Positions 15,929 through 24,096 of a stretch of 36,639 nt of DNA are shown piece by piece. Within the stretch, counting starts at the first letter, position 1; every line of letters starts with the position of its first letter. A model generated the notes under the pieces. That model was given only the letters and a program-made list of their open reading frames with translations. It was not told where the DNA came from and did not search any database. Source of the stretch: Pelagibacterium sp. (GTDB taxonomy: Bacteria; Pseudomonadota; Alphaproteobacteria; Rhizobiales; Devosiaceae); contig PBNW01000055.1 in assembly GCA_002723255.1 (NCBI GenBank), forward strand, positions 1 through 36,639. Reading direction: 5' to 3'. Position numbers and translations under genes: made by a program.

Positions 15929-17444
15929 CGCCAAATTCTCCCTTGAGCCCTGCGGCATAGCGCATGATTTCTCCCTCTTTGATTTCCGCGCCTTCGAGCG
16001 TTCCCATCCGGCGCCCATCGCGCATCACCACCACCCGGTGAGAAAGCCCGATCACCTCCTGCATCTCCGAGGAGACCACGATGATCGATTTGCCCTCTTT
16101 GGCGAGCGCGGCGATGATGTGATAAATCTGTTGCTTGGTGCCGACATCGATCCCCCGTGTCGGCTCGTCGATGATGACGATTTCCGGCTCGCTCTCCATG
16201 GCCTTGCCCAGCATCAGTTTCTGCTGATTGCCGCCCGAAAGCTGGCCCACGCGAACCGAAGCGTCACGCGCTCTGATATCGAAGCGCCGCGTTGCCCGCT
16301 CCATCGCCTCGACTTCGCTCGCTTCGTTGAGAAAGCCCCCCTTGATGTGGCGCTTGAGCGTCAGGAGCGTGAGGTTTCGCTGCAACCCGATGTTGAGCAA
16401 CAGCCCCTTGCCCTTGCGGTCCTTGGTCATATAGACCAGCCCGGTATCTATCGCCTCCCCGATCGCCGAGAACGCCACGGGCTCACCTCTGAGCCGCACG
16501 GTGCCACCGGTCTTTTCCGAGAGGCCGACGATCGCTTCCATGACCGCAGTGCGGCCCGATCCGATCAGCCCGGCAAATCCCAAAATCTCTCCACGCCGCA
16601 ACGCAAAGCTTACGCCGCGCACGCCCGGCGCCGTAAGCCCTTCCACGTCCAGGATCACCGGTGCGTCGACATCGGGTTCGTTCTTGGGCGGATAAAGATT
16701 GGACAACTCCCGTCCCACCATCATCTCGGCAATGGCGTCCGGGGTGAGATCGCCGGTGTCCACGGTCGCGATCAATTGCCCGTCGCGTAACACGGTGATG
16801 CGATCCGAAAGCGCCATGACCTCGTCGAGCTTGTGCGAAATGAAGACGATGGCTACGCCCTTGGCTTTCAGGCGCCGCACCTGCTCGAAAAAAATGTCGG
16901 TTTCAGCCGATGTCAGAACGGCCGTCGGCTCGTCCATGATGAGGACCCGCGCATCGCGGCTGATCGCCTTGGCAATCTCGACCATCTGCTTGTCGGCAAC
17001 CGAAAGGGTGTTGATGCGCGCATTGGGGTCGATCGACACATGCAGGCCATCGAGAATACGCTGTGCCTCGGCCTGCATTTCGGCCCGACGCAGAAACCCG
17101 TATCGCTTCCATTCACGGCCCAGAAAAATGCTCTCGGCCACGGTCAGGTGCTCGGCGAGATTGAGCTCCTGATGGATAACCACGATTCCGAGCGATGCAC
17201 TTTCCCCGTTGGAGGGAAGCCGGATCGGTTCACCGTCGAGCACGATGGTGCCCGAGGTCGGCTGCTCGATGCCCGAAAGGATCTTGATAAGGGTCGATTT
17301 GCCGGCGCCGTTCTCTCCGATCAGCGCGTGGACCTCGCCTTCGCGAACGTCGAAATCGATGCTGAACAGAACCGGCACTTCTCCAAAGCTCTTGGAAACT
17401 CTGCTGGCTGCCAGAATATGCGGCGTACTGGCGCTATCGGCCAT
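15909..17444 (-). CDS. sugar ABC transporter ATP-binding protein, two-domain RbsA type
   Basis: The 511-residue cytoplasmic protein carries two ABC cassettes. The first has Walker [13 protein letters not shown], signature [11 protein letters not shown] and Walker [13 protein letters not shown]. The second has a divergent Walker [13 protein letters not shown], a good signature [12 protein letters not shown] and Walker [14 protein letters not shown]. This is normal for RbsA/MglA/XylG-type proteins, where the second site is weaker. It is the first gene of the minus-strand operon, followed by permease and binding protein. A GGGGGAGGA ribosome site lies upstream. The operon faces the LacI gene, with operators between. 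The substrate is a sugar by family and by the LacI context. Confidence 0.94.
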   Translation of the reverse strand: MADSASTPHILAASRVSKSFGEVPVLFSIDFDVREGEVHALIGENGAGKSTLIKILSGIEQPTSGTIVLDGEPIRLPSNGESASLGIVVIHQELNLAEHLTVAESIFLGREWKRYGFLRRAEMQAEAQRILDGLHVSIDPNARINTLSVADKQMVEIAKAISRDARVLIMDEPTAVLTSAETDIFFEQVRRLKAKGVAIVFISHKLDEVMALSDRITVLRDGQLIATVDTGDLTPDAIAEMMVGRELSNLYPPKNEPDVDAPVILDVEGLTAPGVRGVSFALRRGEILGFAGLIGSGRTAVMEAIVGLSEKTGGTVRLRGEPVAFSAIGEAIDTGLVYMTKDRKGKGLLLNIGLQRNLTLLTLKRHIKGGFLNEASEVEAMERATRRFDIRARDASVRVGQLSGGNQQKLMLGKAMESEPEIVIIDEPTRGIDVGTKQQIYHIIAALAKEGKSIIVVSSEMQEVIGLSHRVVVMRDGRRMGTLEGAEIKEGEIMRYAAGLKGEFGDDRASA

Positions 17445-17505
17445 CCACCAGTCCTCCCCCTATCTCCCACCGGCTCACTGGCCAGCTTCTCCAATTGCCA
17501 ATTTG

Positions 17506-17540
17506 TGTAAACCTTTTCATTTGTCATGTAAAGGTTTACA
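17506..17540. promoter_or_regulatory. paired LacI-type operators
   Basis: Two related 14-mers lie between the divergent ATPase and LacI genes: TGTAAACCTTTTCA (17506-17519, one base off symmetry) and TGTAAAGGTTTACA (17527-17540, perfect around a two-base centre). Their centres are 21 bp apart, two helical turns, so bound dimers would face the same side. Together they form a larger inverted repeat, TTGTGTAAACCTTT (17503-17516) with AAAGGTTTACACAA (17530-17543). A looser third copy, TGTGTATAAACC, starts at 17551. These are probably bound by the adjacent LacI protein to repress the transporter and itself. Confidence 0.75.
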
Positions 17541-17710
17541 CAAGGCCAGATGTGTATAAACCATTGCGTCGGGATTGAGGGTGGCCAAGCCGTTTCCAGG
17601 ATAAGCGGGAACCAACGTCTCCGGTTCGGAAACGCGACAAAAAAAGCGCCCAGCATCCAATGCGTTGAATGGCCGTGCTCCGCAAGGAAGGCATCGGCAG
17701 GGGGAGAGCC

Positions 17711-18736
17711 TTGAGCGCGGTCAAACCAGCAACGATCGAGGATGTGGCATTGATCGCCGGCGTTTCGATCGCCACGGTCTCCCGCGCCCTCAACGAACCA
17801 GGCAAAGTCGCCGACTCCACACGCCGCAAGGTCATAGAGGCCGTGGCCCAGACCGGCTACACGACCAACGCCATGGCGCGCAATCTGCGCACACGGCGTT
17901 CGCACATGATCCTGATCCTGGCTCCCGATGTCGGCGATCCGAACTTTTCCAACATTCTGGTGGGCCTTGAAACCGAAGCCTCAAAGCGCGGCTATGGCGT
18001 CCTGATCGGCAACACGCAGAACGATCCGGTCCGCGAGACCGACTATCTGCGCTTTATCGCCTCCAACCAGGCCGACGGGATCATTCTATTCACCGGCCAC
18101 TTGCCCTTCGGCCTGATCGACAACCAGCCGGGGGCGCGCCTGCCTCCGATGGTCGCCATCAACGAACCGATCCCCAATTCCAGTATTCCCTTTGTCGGCG
18201 TCGACAACATCGAAGGTGCCCGCGTCGCCACCGATCACCTCATCAGCCAGGGGCACCGCGAAATTGCCTTTATCGGTCAGTCCCCGGGCCGTGCCGTTGC
18301 CCAATTGCGCGAGCGCGGCTTTCGCACCGCACTCACGGCGGCCGGCATTTCAGCGCAGACCAGCTTCATACTCGAAGCCGATGGAACCACCGAAAGCGGC
18401 CGCGCAGCGGCCGAGCGCATGTTCGTGCGCGACCGGCTGCCGACGGCCTTTTTCTGCGTCAACGATGCGACGGCGCTGGGGGCGTTGATCGCGCTCACCG
18501 CGCGCGGCTATGACCTGCCGCAAGATTTCTCCGTCATGGGCTTTGACGACATTTCCTTTGCCAGCTTTGTCACGCCGTCCTTGACCACAATGAAACAGCC
18601 CCGCCTCAAGATCGGCGAGGCCAGCATGGACTTGCTGCTCGAAATGCTGGAAGGCGAAAGACCCACCAGCCGCGAAATCCTTCTGCGCTCCGAACTGATC
18701 CTGCGCAATTCGGTCTCTCTGCGCCGCCCGGCCTGA
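17711..18736 (+). CDS. LacI-family transcriptional repressor of the sugar ABC operon
   Basis: The 341-residue protein has an N-terminal helix-turn-helix (ATIEDVALIAGVSIATVSRALN, about residues 7-28) with the hinge-helix region NAMARNLRT near 50-58. A periplasmic-binding-like ligand domain follows (MILILAPDVGDPNFSNIL to the end). I chose the TTG start at 17711 because AGGGGGAG lies four bases upstream and the protein then begins MSAVKPATIEDV, typical for LacI proteins. An ATG at 17669 in the same frame adds 14 basic residues but has no ribosome site. It diverges from the sugar transporter, and operators lie between them. The inducer is probably the transported sugar. Confidence 0.93.
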   Translation: MSAVKPATIEDVALIAGVSIATVSRALNEPGKVADSTRRKVIEAVAQTGYTTNAMARNLRTRRSHMILILAPDVGDPNFSNILVGLETEASKRGYGVLIGNTQNDPVRETDYLRFIASNQADGIILFTGHLPFGLIDNQPGARLPPMVAINEPIPNSSIPFVGVDNIEGARVATDHLISQGHREIAFIGQSPGRAVAQLRERGFRTALTAAGISAQTSFILEADGTTESGRAAAERMFVRDRLPTAFFCVNDATALGALIALTARGYDLPQDFSVMGFDDISFASFVTPSLTTMKQPRLKIGEASMDLLLEMLEGERPTSREILLRSELILRNSVSLRRPA

Positions 18737-18739
18737 CGC

Positions 18740-19120
18740 CTATTGCGCCGCGGGGGTTTCGGTCTCCGCGGGGTCGGCTGCGGGCCCGGTCGCATCCACC
18801 GGAGCGGTTTCAATGGGAGTATCGATGGCTGGCGAATCGGCGCCTTCCGGCTCGGTCACGGCCTCGTCTGTCGGCGCCGGGGTCGGCAACCCCTCAAGGT
18901 CGCTGTCCACATCGCCACCGGCAGCCGGTACGTCCTCGAGCGTAGCGCCGCCATCAGTGGTCGTCGCGGTCTCATCGTAGGTCGCCGTGCTGAACCAGTA
19001 GACAGCCACGAACAGAACGACGATTGCGACCAATCCGTAGATCAGAACACGCGAGTTCATCAAGCGGCTATTGCCCTGCCGCGCTTCGGTCTTGGTAAGA
19101 TCGGGCTTTTCATCGCTCAT
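18740..19120 (-). CDS. hypothetical membrane-anchored acidic protein
   Basis: The 126-residue protein has a polar N-terminus, one membrane helix at about 25-43 (LIYGLVAIVVLFVAVYWF) and an acidic, Ala/Pro/Thr-rich tail of about 80 residues without predicted fold. The tail is likely periplasmic and disordered. I know of no function. A reading from 19231 is open, but ATG 19120 has GAGGG upstream and begins a sensible N-terminus. It converges on the LacI gene with a 3 bp gap and diverges from the purine transporter. High proportions of A, T, P, E and D in the tail suggest low sequence constraint. Confidence 0.6.
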   Translation of the reverse strand: MSDEKPDLTKTEARQGNSRLMNSRVLIYGLVAIVVLFVAVYWFSTATYDETATTTDGGATLEDVPAAGGDVDSDLEGLPTPAPTDEAVTEPEGADSPAIDTPIETAPVDATGPAADPAETETPAAQ

Positions 19121-19323
19121 GGGTGCGTCCCTCATGATTTGAACTCGACCGGAGTTCGTCGGGTCAGGCACAATGCCCATCAGCGGTTTAACGCTTGGCC
19201 CGGCATCACGTTCCACCACCCACTGATGCAAAATTGGGCAAATGAAAAATATCGTTCAACAAGTCACCACCTCATGTGCAATCGGCCTTGCGTGGTGATA
19301 AATGTGACGACATAGTGTTTTTG

Positions 19324-19337
19324 TCCATTTGGTCCAA
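19324..19337. promoter_or_regulatory. operator-like site upstream of the purine transporter
   Basis: TCCATTTGGTCCAA is preceded by TTTTTG and contains the perfect palindrome TTGGTCCAA (19329-19337). It sits 12 bp before the ATG of the transporter ATPase gene. A close relative, ACCACATGGTCCAA preceded by TTTTTT, is at 36079-36092 between uraH and puuE. Across 20 positions the two agree at 16. The shared site suggests one regulator for both purine transcription units. Which regulator is unknown; a GntR-type or MarR-type protein would be possible. Nothing else clear is in 19121-19323. Confidence 0.45.
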
Positions 19338-19349
19338 TTTTGGCGCGTG

Positions 19350-20885
19350 ATGACGGCAAGCGGCTCAGAACCACTGCTGACCCTCAGAGGTCTCACCAAA
19401 TCCTTCGGGAGTTTCAAGGCCAACGACTCCGTTGATTTGCAGGTATTTCCGGGTGAAATCCATGCTCTTCTGGGTGAAAACGGAGCCGGGAAATCCACCT
19501 TCGTCAAAATGCTCTATGGCGCGCTGCAGCCCGACGCGGGCGAGATCGTCTGGCGGGGCAAGCCCGTTTCCATTCCCAGTCCCGCCTTCGCCCGCCAGCT
19601 TGGCGTGGGCATGGTGTTCCAGCACTTTTCCCTTTTTGAAGCGCTCACGGTTGCCGAAAACGTTGCCGTCGCCCTGCCCGGCGACACGCCCATCAAAAAA
19701 GTGGCAGCCGACGTCGAAAAGGTCTCGAAGGAATACGGGCTGCCGCTCAAACCGCACGCCTATGTGCACGACCTTTCGGTCGGCGAGCGCCAGCGCATCG
19801 AGATCGTGCGCTGCCTTTTGGGCCATCCCGACCTCATCATCATGGACGAGCCGACCTCGGTCCTCACGCCCCAGGAGGTCGACGACCTTTTTGCCGTGCT
19901 GCGCAAGCTGCGCGACGAGGGAAAGGCTATCCTCTATATTTCCCACAAGCTCGAAGAAGTAAGGGCGCTGTGCGAACGCGCCACCATCCTGCGCCACGGC
20001 AAGGTCGTTGGCACCTGCATCCCGCGCGATGAAACCGCAGCCTCGATCGCAAAGATGATGGTCGGCGCCGATATCCACCAGATCCGCCCCGCCAAGGCCC
20101 GCGCCCAGAGCGCAGAACCGCTGCTTTCCATCGCCAATCTCTCCATGGATTCCCGCGAGGCATTCGGCACGCCCCTCAATGACATTTCACTCGATCTGTT
20201 TCCCGGCGAAATCGTCGGCATCGCCGGAATTGCCGGCAACGGCCAGTCCGAGCTGTTCGATGTGCTGTCTGGTGAACGCCTTGCCGGGAGGCCTGAACAG
20301 ATAACGCTTTTCGGCCAACCGGTTGGCCATGACGACATCAGCGCCCGGCGCGCCAAAGGCGCTGTCTTTATCTCCGAGGAACGGTTGGGCCACGCCACCG
20401 TCCCCTCACTCTCGCTGAGCGAAAATGTCATCCTCACCCGCTACCGGGTCAATCCGGACCTCAGATCGGGCATGTTCCTCAACCGCGGCAAGGCCAAGAG
20501 CCTGCTCGACACCATCGTCAAAGCCCTCGACGTGCGCAAAAGCGCGTCCGACCCGGCGGCCCAGTCCCTCTCGGGCGGCAATCTGCAGAAATTCATCATC
20601 GGACGCGAAGTGCTCGAAGATCCCAAAGTGATCATCGTCAACCAACCCACCTGGGGTGTCGACGCCGGATCGGCCGCCCGTATCCGCCAGACCCTTGTCG
20701 ATCTCGCCCAGGACGGCGCCGCCATTCTGGTCATCAGCCAGGACCTTGATGAACTTTTCGAATTCACCGACCGCCTCGCCGCCATCGCCGAAGGCCGCCT
20801 CTCCGATTTCGCGCCAGTCGCCCAGACCGACCGCAACGCCATCGGACTCAAGATGTCGGGCATTTTCGAAGGCCAGCCCGCATGA
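19350..20885 (+). CDS. purine/nucleoside ABC transporter ATP-binding protein (BMP-associated, two-domain)
   Basis: The 511-residue protein has two ABC cassettes. The first has Walker [13 protein letters not shown], signature LSVGERQRIEI and Walker B LIIMDEPTSVLT. The second has the degenerate Walker A GIAGNGQSELFD, signature LSGGNLQKFIIG and the altered Walker B VIIVNQPTWGVD, where the usual D-E is N-Q. That replacement is common in this YufO/NupO-type group. Cassette 1 is thus the likely hydrolysis site. The start is uncertain: ATG 19350 has no clear ribosome site, and GTG 19347 and TTG 19329 are alternatives. It heads the operon of two permeases and a BMP-type binding protein, with a 4 bp overlap to the first permease. 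Confidence 0.93.
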   Translation: MTASGSEPLLTLRGLTKSFGSFKANDSVDLQVFPGEIHALLGENGAGKSTFVKMLYGALQPDAGEIVWRGKPVSIPSPAFARQLGVGMVFQHFSLFEALTVAENVAVALPGDTPIKKVAADVEKVSKEYGLPLKPHAYVHDLSVGERQRIEIVRCLLGHPDLIIMDEPTSVLTPQEVDDLFAVLRKLRDEGKAILYISHKLEEVRALCERATILRHGKVVGTCIPRDETAASIAKMMVGADIHQIRPAKARAQSAEPLLSIANLSMDSREAFGTPLNDISLDLFPGEIVGIAGIAGNGQSELFDVLSGERLAGRPEQITLFGQPVGHDDISARRAKGAVFISEERLGHATVPSLSLSENVILTRYRVNPDLRSGMFLNRGKAKSLLDTIVKALDVRKSASDPAAQSLSGGNLQKFIIGREVLEDPKVIIVNQPTWGVDAGSAARIRQTLVDLAQDGAAILVISQDLDELFEFTDRLAAIAEGRLSDFAPVAQTDRNAIGLKMSGIFEGQPA

Positions 20886-21976
20886 GGCTTGAACTCACCA
20901 AACGCGGCAAACCCTCCCGCGCCCTGCAATTTCTCTCTCCGCTGATCGGGCTGGCTCTGGCGGTGCTGACCGGGGCGATCATGTTCGCCATTCTGGGCAA
21001 AGACCCGCTGGCGGCTCTCTACGTCTATTTCATCGAACCGCTGACCGAGCTGTGGTCGATCCACGAACTGCTCATCAAGGCCGCGCCGCTCATCCTGATG
21101 GGGGCCGGGCTTTCGGTCTGCTACCTCTCCAACAACTGGAACATCGGCGCCGAGGGCCAGTTCATCATGGGGGCGTTGGCCGGATCGATATTCCCGGTCC
21201 TGTTCACCGATTTCCAGAGCCCGCTCGTCCTGCCCCTGATGATGGCGTTCGCCATCGTCGGCGGTGCTCTGTGGGCCGGCATTCCGGCGCTGCTCAAGGC
21301 CAAATTCAATACCAACGAAATCCTCGTGAGCCTGATGTTGGTCTATGTGGCCGAGCTGATCCTCGACTATCTGGTGCGCGGCCCCTGGCGCAATCCCGAG
21401 GGCATGAATTTCCCCGAGTCCGTGCGCTTCCATGACTTCGCGCGCATTCCCGAGCTGATGCCCGCCGATGGCCGTGCCAATTGGGGCATCGCCATTGCCA
21501 TCATCGTTGCCATCGCCATCTGGATCATGCTGTCGCGCACGCTCAAAGGCTTTGAAATCAAGGTGCTCGGCACCAGCCCGCGCGCCGGCAAATTCGCCGG
21601 GTTCGATGCCAAGAAAATGATCTTTTTCTCTTTCCTCCTGGCTGGTGGCTGTGCCGGGCTGGCCGGCATCATCGAAGTGGCCGGCGCCTCGGCCCAGCTC
21701 CGCCCCATTATCTCGCCCGGCTACGGGTTCACCGCCATCATCGTTGCGTTCCTTGGCCGCCTCAATCCGCTCGGCGTGATCGTTGCCGGGCTCGTTCTCG
21801 CGCTCACCTATCTCGGCGGAGAAGCCGCGCAGATCTCGCTCGGGCTGTCCGACAAGGTGGCGCGCGTCTTTCAGGGCGCGTTGCTGCTCTATATCCTGGC
21901 CTGCGATACGCTGATCCACTACAGCGTCCGTTTCGCCCGTACGCCAAAGGCATCGGGGAGCGCCGCCGATGCTTGA
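20882..21976 (+). CDS. purine/nucleoside ABC transporter permease 1
   Basis: The 364-residue membrane protein belongs to the branched permease family paired with BMP-type binding proteins (NupP/YufP group). It has roughly nine hydrophobic segments. Family blocks are ELLIKAAPLILMGAGLSVCYLSNNWNIGAEGQFIMGALAGS and KFNTNEILVSLMLVYVAELILDYLVRGPWRNP, both typical. It pairs with the second permease to make the channel. The ATG overlaps the ATPase stop (ATGA), and its own end overlaps permease 2 by 8 bp, so the genes are translationally coupled. Downstream purine deaminases support a purine base or nucleoside substrate. Confidence 0.93.
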   Translation: MRLELTKRGKPSRALQFLSPLIGLALAVLTGAIMFAILGKDPLAALYVYFIEPLTELWSIHELLIKAAPLILMGAGLSVCYLSNNWNIGAEGQFIMGALAGSIFPVLFTDFQSPLVLPLMMAFAIVGGALWAGIPALLKAKFNTNEILVSLMLVYVAELILDYLVRGPWRNPEGMNFPESVRFHDFARIPELMPADGRANWGIAIAIIVAIAIWIMLSRTLKGFEIKVLGTSPRAGKFAGFDAKKMIFFSFLLAGGCAGLAGIIEVAGASAQLRPIISPGYGFTAIIVAFLGRLNPLGVIVAGLVLALTYLGGEAAQISLGLSDKVARVFQGALLLYILACDTLIHYSVRFARTPKASGSAADA

Positions 21977-22883
21977 GTCGATCCTTCTCACCATCATCAC
22001 CGCCGCAACGCCTTTGTTACTCGCCGCCATCGGCGAACTCGTCGTGGAACGCTCCGGCACCCTCAATCTCGGCGTCGAAGGCATGATGGTCATGGGCGCC
22101 GTCGGCGGTTTCGTAGGCATGATCGTTACTGGCAACCCGTTCGTCGGGGCTCTGGTCGGCATGCTGTTCGGCACGGCCCTCTCGCTGCTCTTTGCCGTCC
22201 TGACCCTGACGCTTGCCACCAACCAGTATGCCACGGGCCTGGCCCTCACCATTCTGGGCCTGGGGCTATCGGGGCTGATCGGCGAACCCTATGTCGGTCG
22301 CTCCGCCGTCCGCATGCCGGTTCTCGACATACCCGGCCTGTCCGACATCCCGATCGTGGGTCGCTTGCTGTTCGGTCAGGACATTATCTTCTACATTTCC
22401 ATAGCGCTGGTCGTCGGTGTCGCCTGGTTCCTGTTCAGGACCAAAAAGGGCCTTACCCTTCGCTCCATCGGTGACAACCCGCAATCGGCCCATGCGCTCG
22501 GCATCAAGGTCATCCGCTACCGCTATGTCGCAGTTCTGTTCGGCGGTGCCTGTGCGGGACTGGCCGGCGCGCATCTTTCGCTCGTTTATACACCGCAATG
22601 GACCGAGAACATGTCGGCGGGCCGCGGCTGGATTGCGCTGGCACTGGTGGTCTTTGCCTCCTGGCGTCCGGGTCGGGTGCTGGCGGGGGCATATCTGTTC
22701 GGCGCGGTATCTATCGGTCAATTGCACGCCCAGGCGCTGGGGATCGCCATTCCGTCCCAGTTTCTCTCGGCGCTCCCATATCTCGCTACCGTCCTCGTTC
22801 TGGTCCTGATTTCCCAGAACCGGCGGCTGACGCTGATCAACACCCCGGCCTCGCTCGGCAAGAGCTTTGTGCCGGATCGCTAA
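21969..22883 (+). CDS. purine/nucleoside ABC transporter permease 2
   Basis: The 304-residue membrane protein is the partner permease (NupQ/YufQ group), shorter than permease 1 as usual. Marker blocks are LLLAAIGELVVERSGTLNLGVEGMMVMGA near the N-terminus, LTLATNQYATGLALTILGLGLSGLIG, and GRGWIALALVVFASWRPGRVLAGAYLFG near the C-terminus. It has about eight hydrophobic segments. The gene overlaps permease 1 by 8 bp and is followed 30 bp later by the binding-protein gene, which has its own good ribosome site. Confidence 0.93.
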   Translation: MLESILLTIITAATPLLLAAIGELVVERSGTLNLGVEGMMVMGAVGGFVGMIVTGNPFVGALVGMLFGTALSLLFAVLTLTLATNQYATGLALTILGLGLSGLIGEPYVGRSAVRMPVLDIPGLSDIPIVGRLLFGQDIIFYISIALVVGVAWFLFRTKKGLTLRSIGDNPQSAHALGIKVIRYRYVAVLFGGACAGLAGAHLSLVYTPQWTENMSAGRGWIALALVVFASWRPGRVLAGAYLFGAVSIGQLHAQALGIAIPSQFLSALPYLATVLVLVLISQNRRLTLINTPASLGKSFVPDR

Positions 22884-22913
22884 ACCATAAGAACTTTTAA
22901 GGAAGGGACACTC

Positions 22914-23987
22914 ATGAAAACGCTCCTCTCAACCCTTGCGGCAGCCACGGCGCTGTCGATGACCCTCACTCCCGTAGCCATGGCGCAGGACGAGCCTGTC
23001 GAAGCCTGCTTTGTCTATGTCGGTTCGCACACCGATGGCGGCTGGAGCCAGGCCCACGACATCGCCCGCCTCGCTGTCGAGGAAGAATATGGCGACGCTG
23101 TCGAAACCCGCTATATCGAAAACGTCGCCGAAGCGACGTCCGAAGGCGCTATCGAGCGCATGGCGCGTTCGGGGTGCGACATCATCTTCACCACCTCGTT
23201 TGGCTTCATGGACCCCACCGTTGCCGTTGCAGAGCGCTTCCCGGACGTCCTGTTCGAACACGCCACAGGCTACAAGACCGCACCCAATGTCTCGGTCTAC
23301 AATTCGCGCTTCTATGAAGGCCGCTACATCCAGGGCGTCATCGCCGCCTCGATGTCGGAAGCCGGAATTGCCGGTTACATCGGCTCGTTCCCCATCCCCG
23401 AAGTGGTACAGGGCATCAACGCCTTCATGCTCGGCGCGCAGTCGATCGACCCCGATTTCGCCGTCAAGGTGGTCTGGGCCAATTCCTGGTACGATCCCGG
23501 TGCGGAAGCCGACGCCGCCAAGGTCCTGATGGATCAGGGCGTCGATATCATCACCCAGCACACCGACTCCACCGCCCCCATGCAGGAAGCCGCCGCCCGC
23601 GGCATCAAGGCGTTCGGCCAGGCGTCCGACATGATCGAAGCCGGCCCCGAAACCCAGCTCACGGCCATCGTGGACACCTGGGCGCCCTACTACATCGAAC
23701 GCGTCGGCGCGGTGATCGACGGCACCTGGGAAACCTCAGACACCTGGGACGGTCTGGCCGATGGCATCCTGACCATGGCGCCCTACACCAATATGCCTGA
23801 AGAGGTCGCCGCACTGGCCGAAGAGACCGAGGAAGCCATCAAATCCGGCGAACTCGTCGTCTTCACCGGCCCGATCACCAAACAGGACGGCACCGAGTGG
23901 CTCGCCGAAGGCGAACAGGCCGATGATGGCACTCTGCTGGGCCTCAACTTCTACGTCGAAGGCGTGGACGACCAGCTTCCCGAGTAA
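22914..23987 (+). CDS. BMP-family purine/nucleoside-binding periplasmic protein
   Basis: The 357-residue protein is of the basic-membrane-protein (BMP/PnrA) family, whose members bind purine nucleosides or bases. A signal peptide ends near residue 24 (PVAMA then QDEP). No lipobox cysteine is present, so it is a soluble periplasmic protein rather than a lipoprotein, as usual in proteobacteria. Family features are VYVGSHTDGGWSQAHD near the start and CDIIFTTSFGFMDPTVAVAERFPDVLFEHATG. AAGGAAGGG upstream gives a strong ribosome site. It is the last transporter gene, and a strong hairpin terminator lies 22 bp behind. Ligand identity (base or nucleoside) is not decidable here. Confidence 0.94.
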   Translation: MKTLLSTLAAATALSMTLTPVAMAQDEPVEACFVYVGSHTDGGWSQAHDIARLAVEEEYGDAVETRYIENVAEATSEGAIERMARSGCDIIFTTSFGFMDPTVAVAERFPDVLFEHATGYKTAPNVSVYNSRFYEGRYIQGVIAASMSEAGIAGYIGSFPIPEVVQGINAFMLGAQSIDPDFAVKVVWANSWYDPGAEADAAKVLMDQGVDIITQHTDSTAPMQEAAARGIKAFGQASDMIEAGPETQLTAIVDTWAPYYIERVGAVIDGTWETSDTWDGLADGILTMAPYTNMPEEVAALAEETEEAIKSGELVVFTGPITKQDGTEWLAEGEQADDGTLLGLNFYVEGVDDQLPE

Positions 23988-24009
23988 GCAGAAAAACCGG
24001 TCGATCGAA

Positions 24010-24040
24010 AGCGGCGGCAGCAATGCCGCCGCTTTTGTTT
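24010..24040 (+). terminator. terminator after the purine transporter operon
   Basis: AGCGGCGGCA (24010-24019), GCAA tetraloop, TGCCGCCGCT (24024-24033), then TTTGTTT. The 10 bp perfect stem with a GNRA-type loop and U-run is a strong intrinsic terminator. Because adenine deaminase follows only 57 bp later, it may reduce rather than fully separate transcription. Confidence 0.88.
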
Positions 24041-24096
24041 CTTGACCCTGCCCCCGCCCCGCGACACCCTGAAGCAAGACCAAGGACAGACAGCCG

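Noticed and set aside
20641-20660. Loss of the Walker B acid in the second cassette of the purine ATPase as a sign of decay
   Set aside because: The N-Q replacement is usual in the second cassette of this BMP-linked ATPase group, so it is not evidence of damage.
20441-22252. 603-codon open frame on the minus strand opposite the purine transporter permeases
   Set aside because: Shadow of coding DNA; the true permeases on the plus strand have family motifs and overlapping starts.
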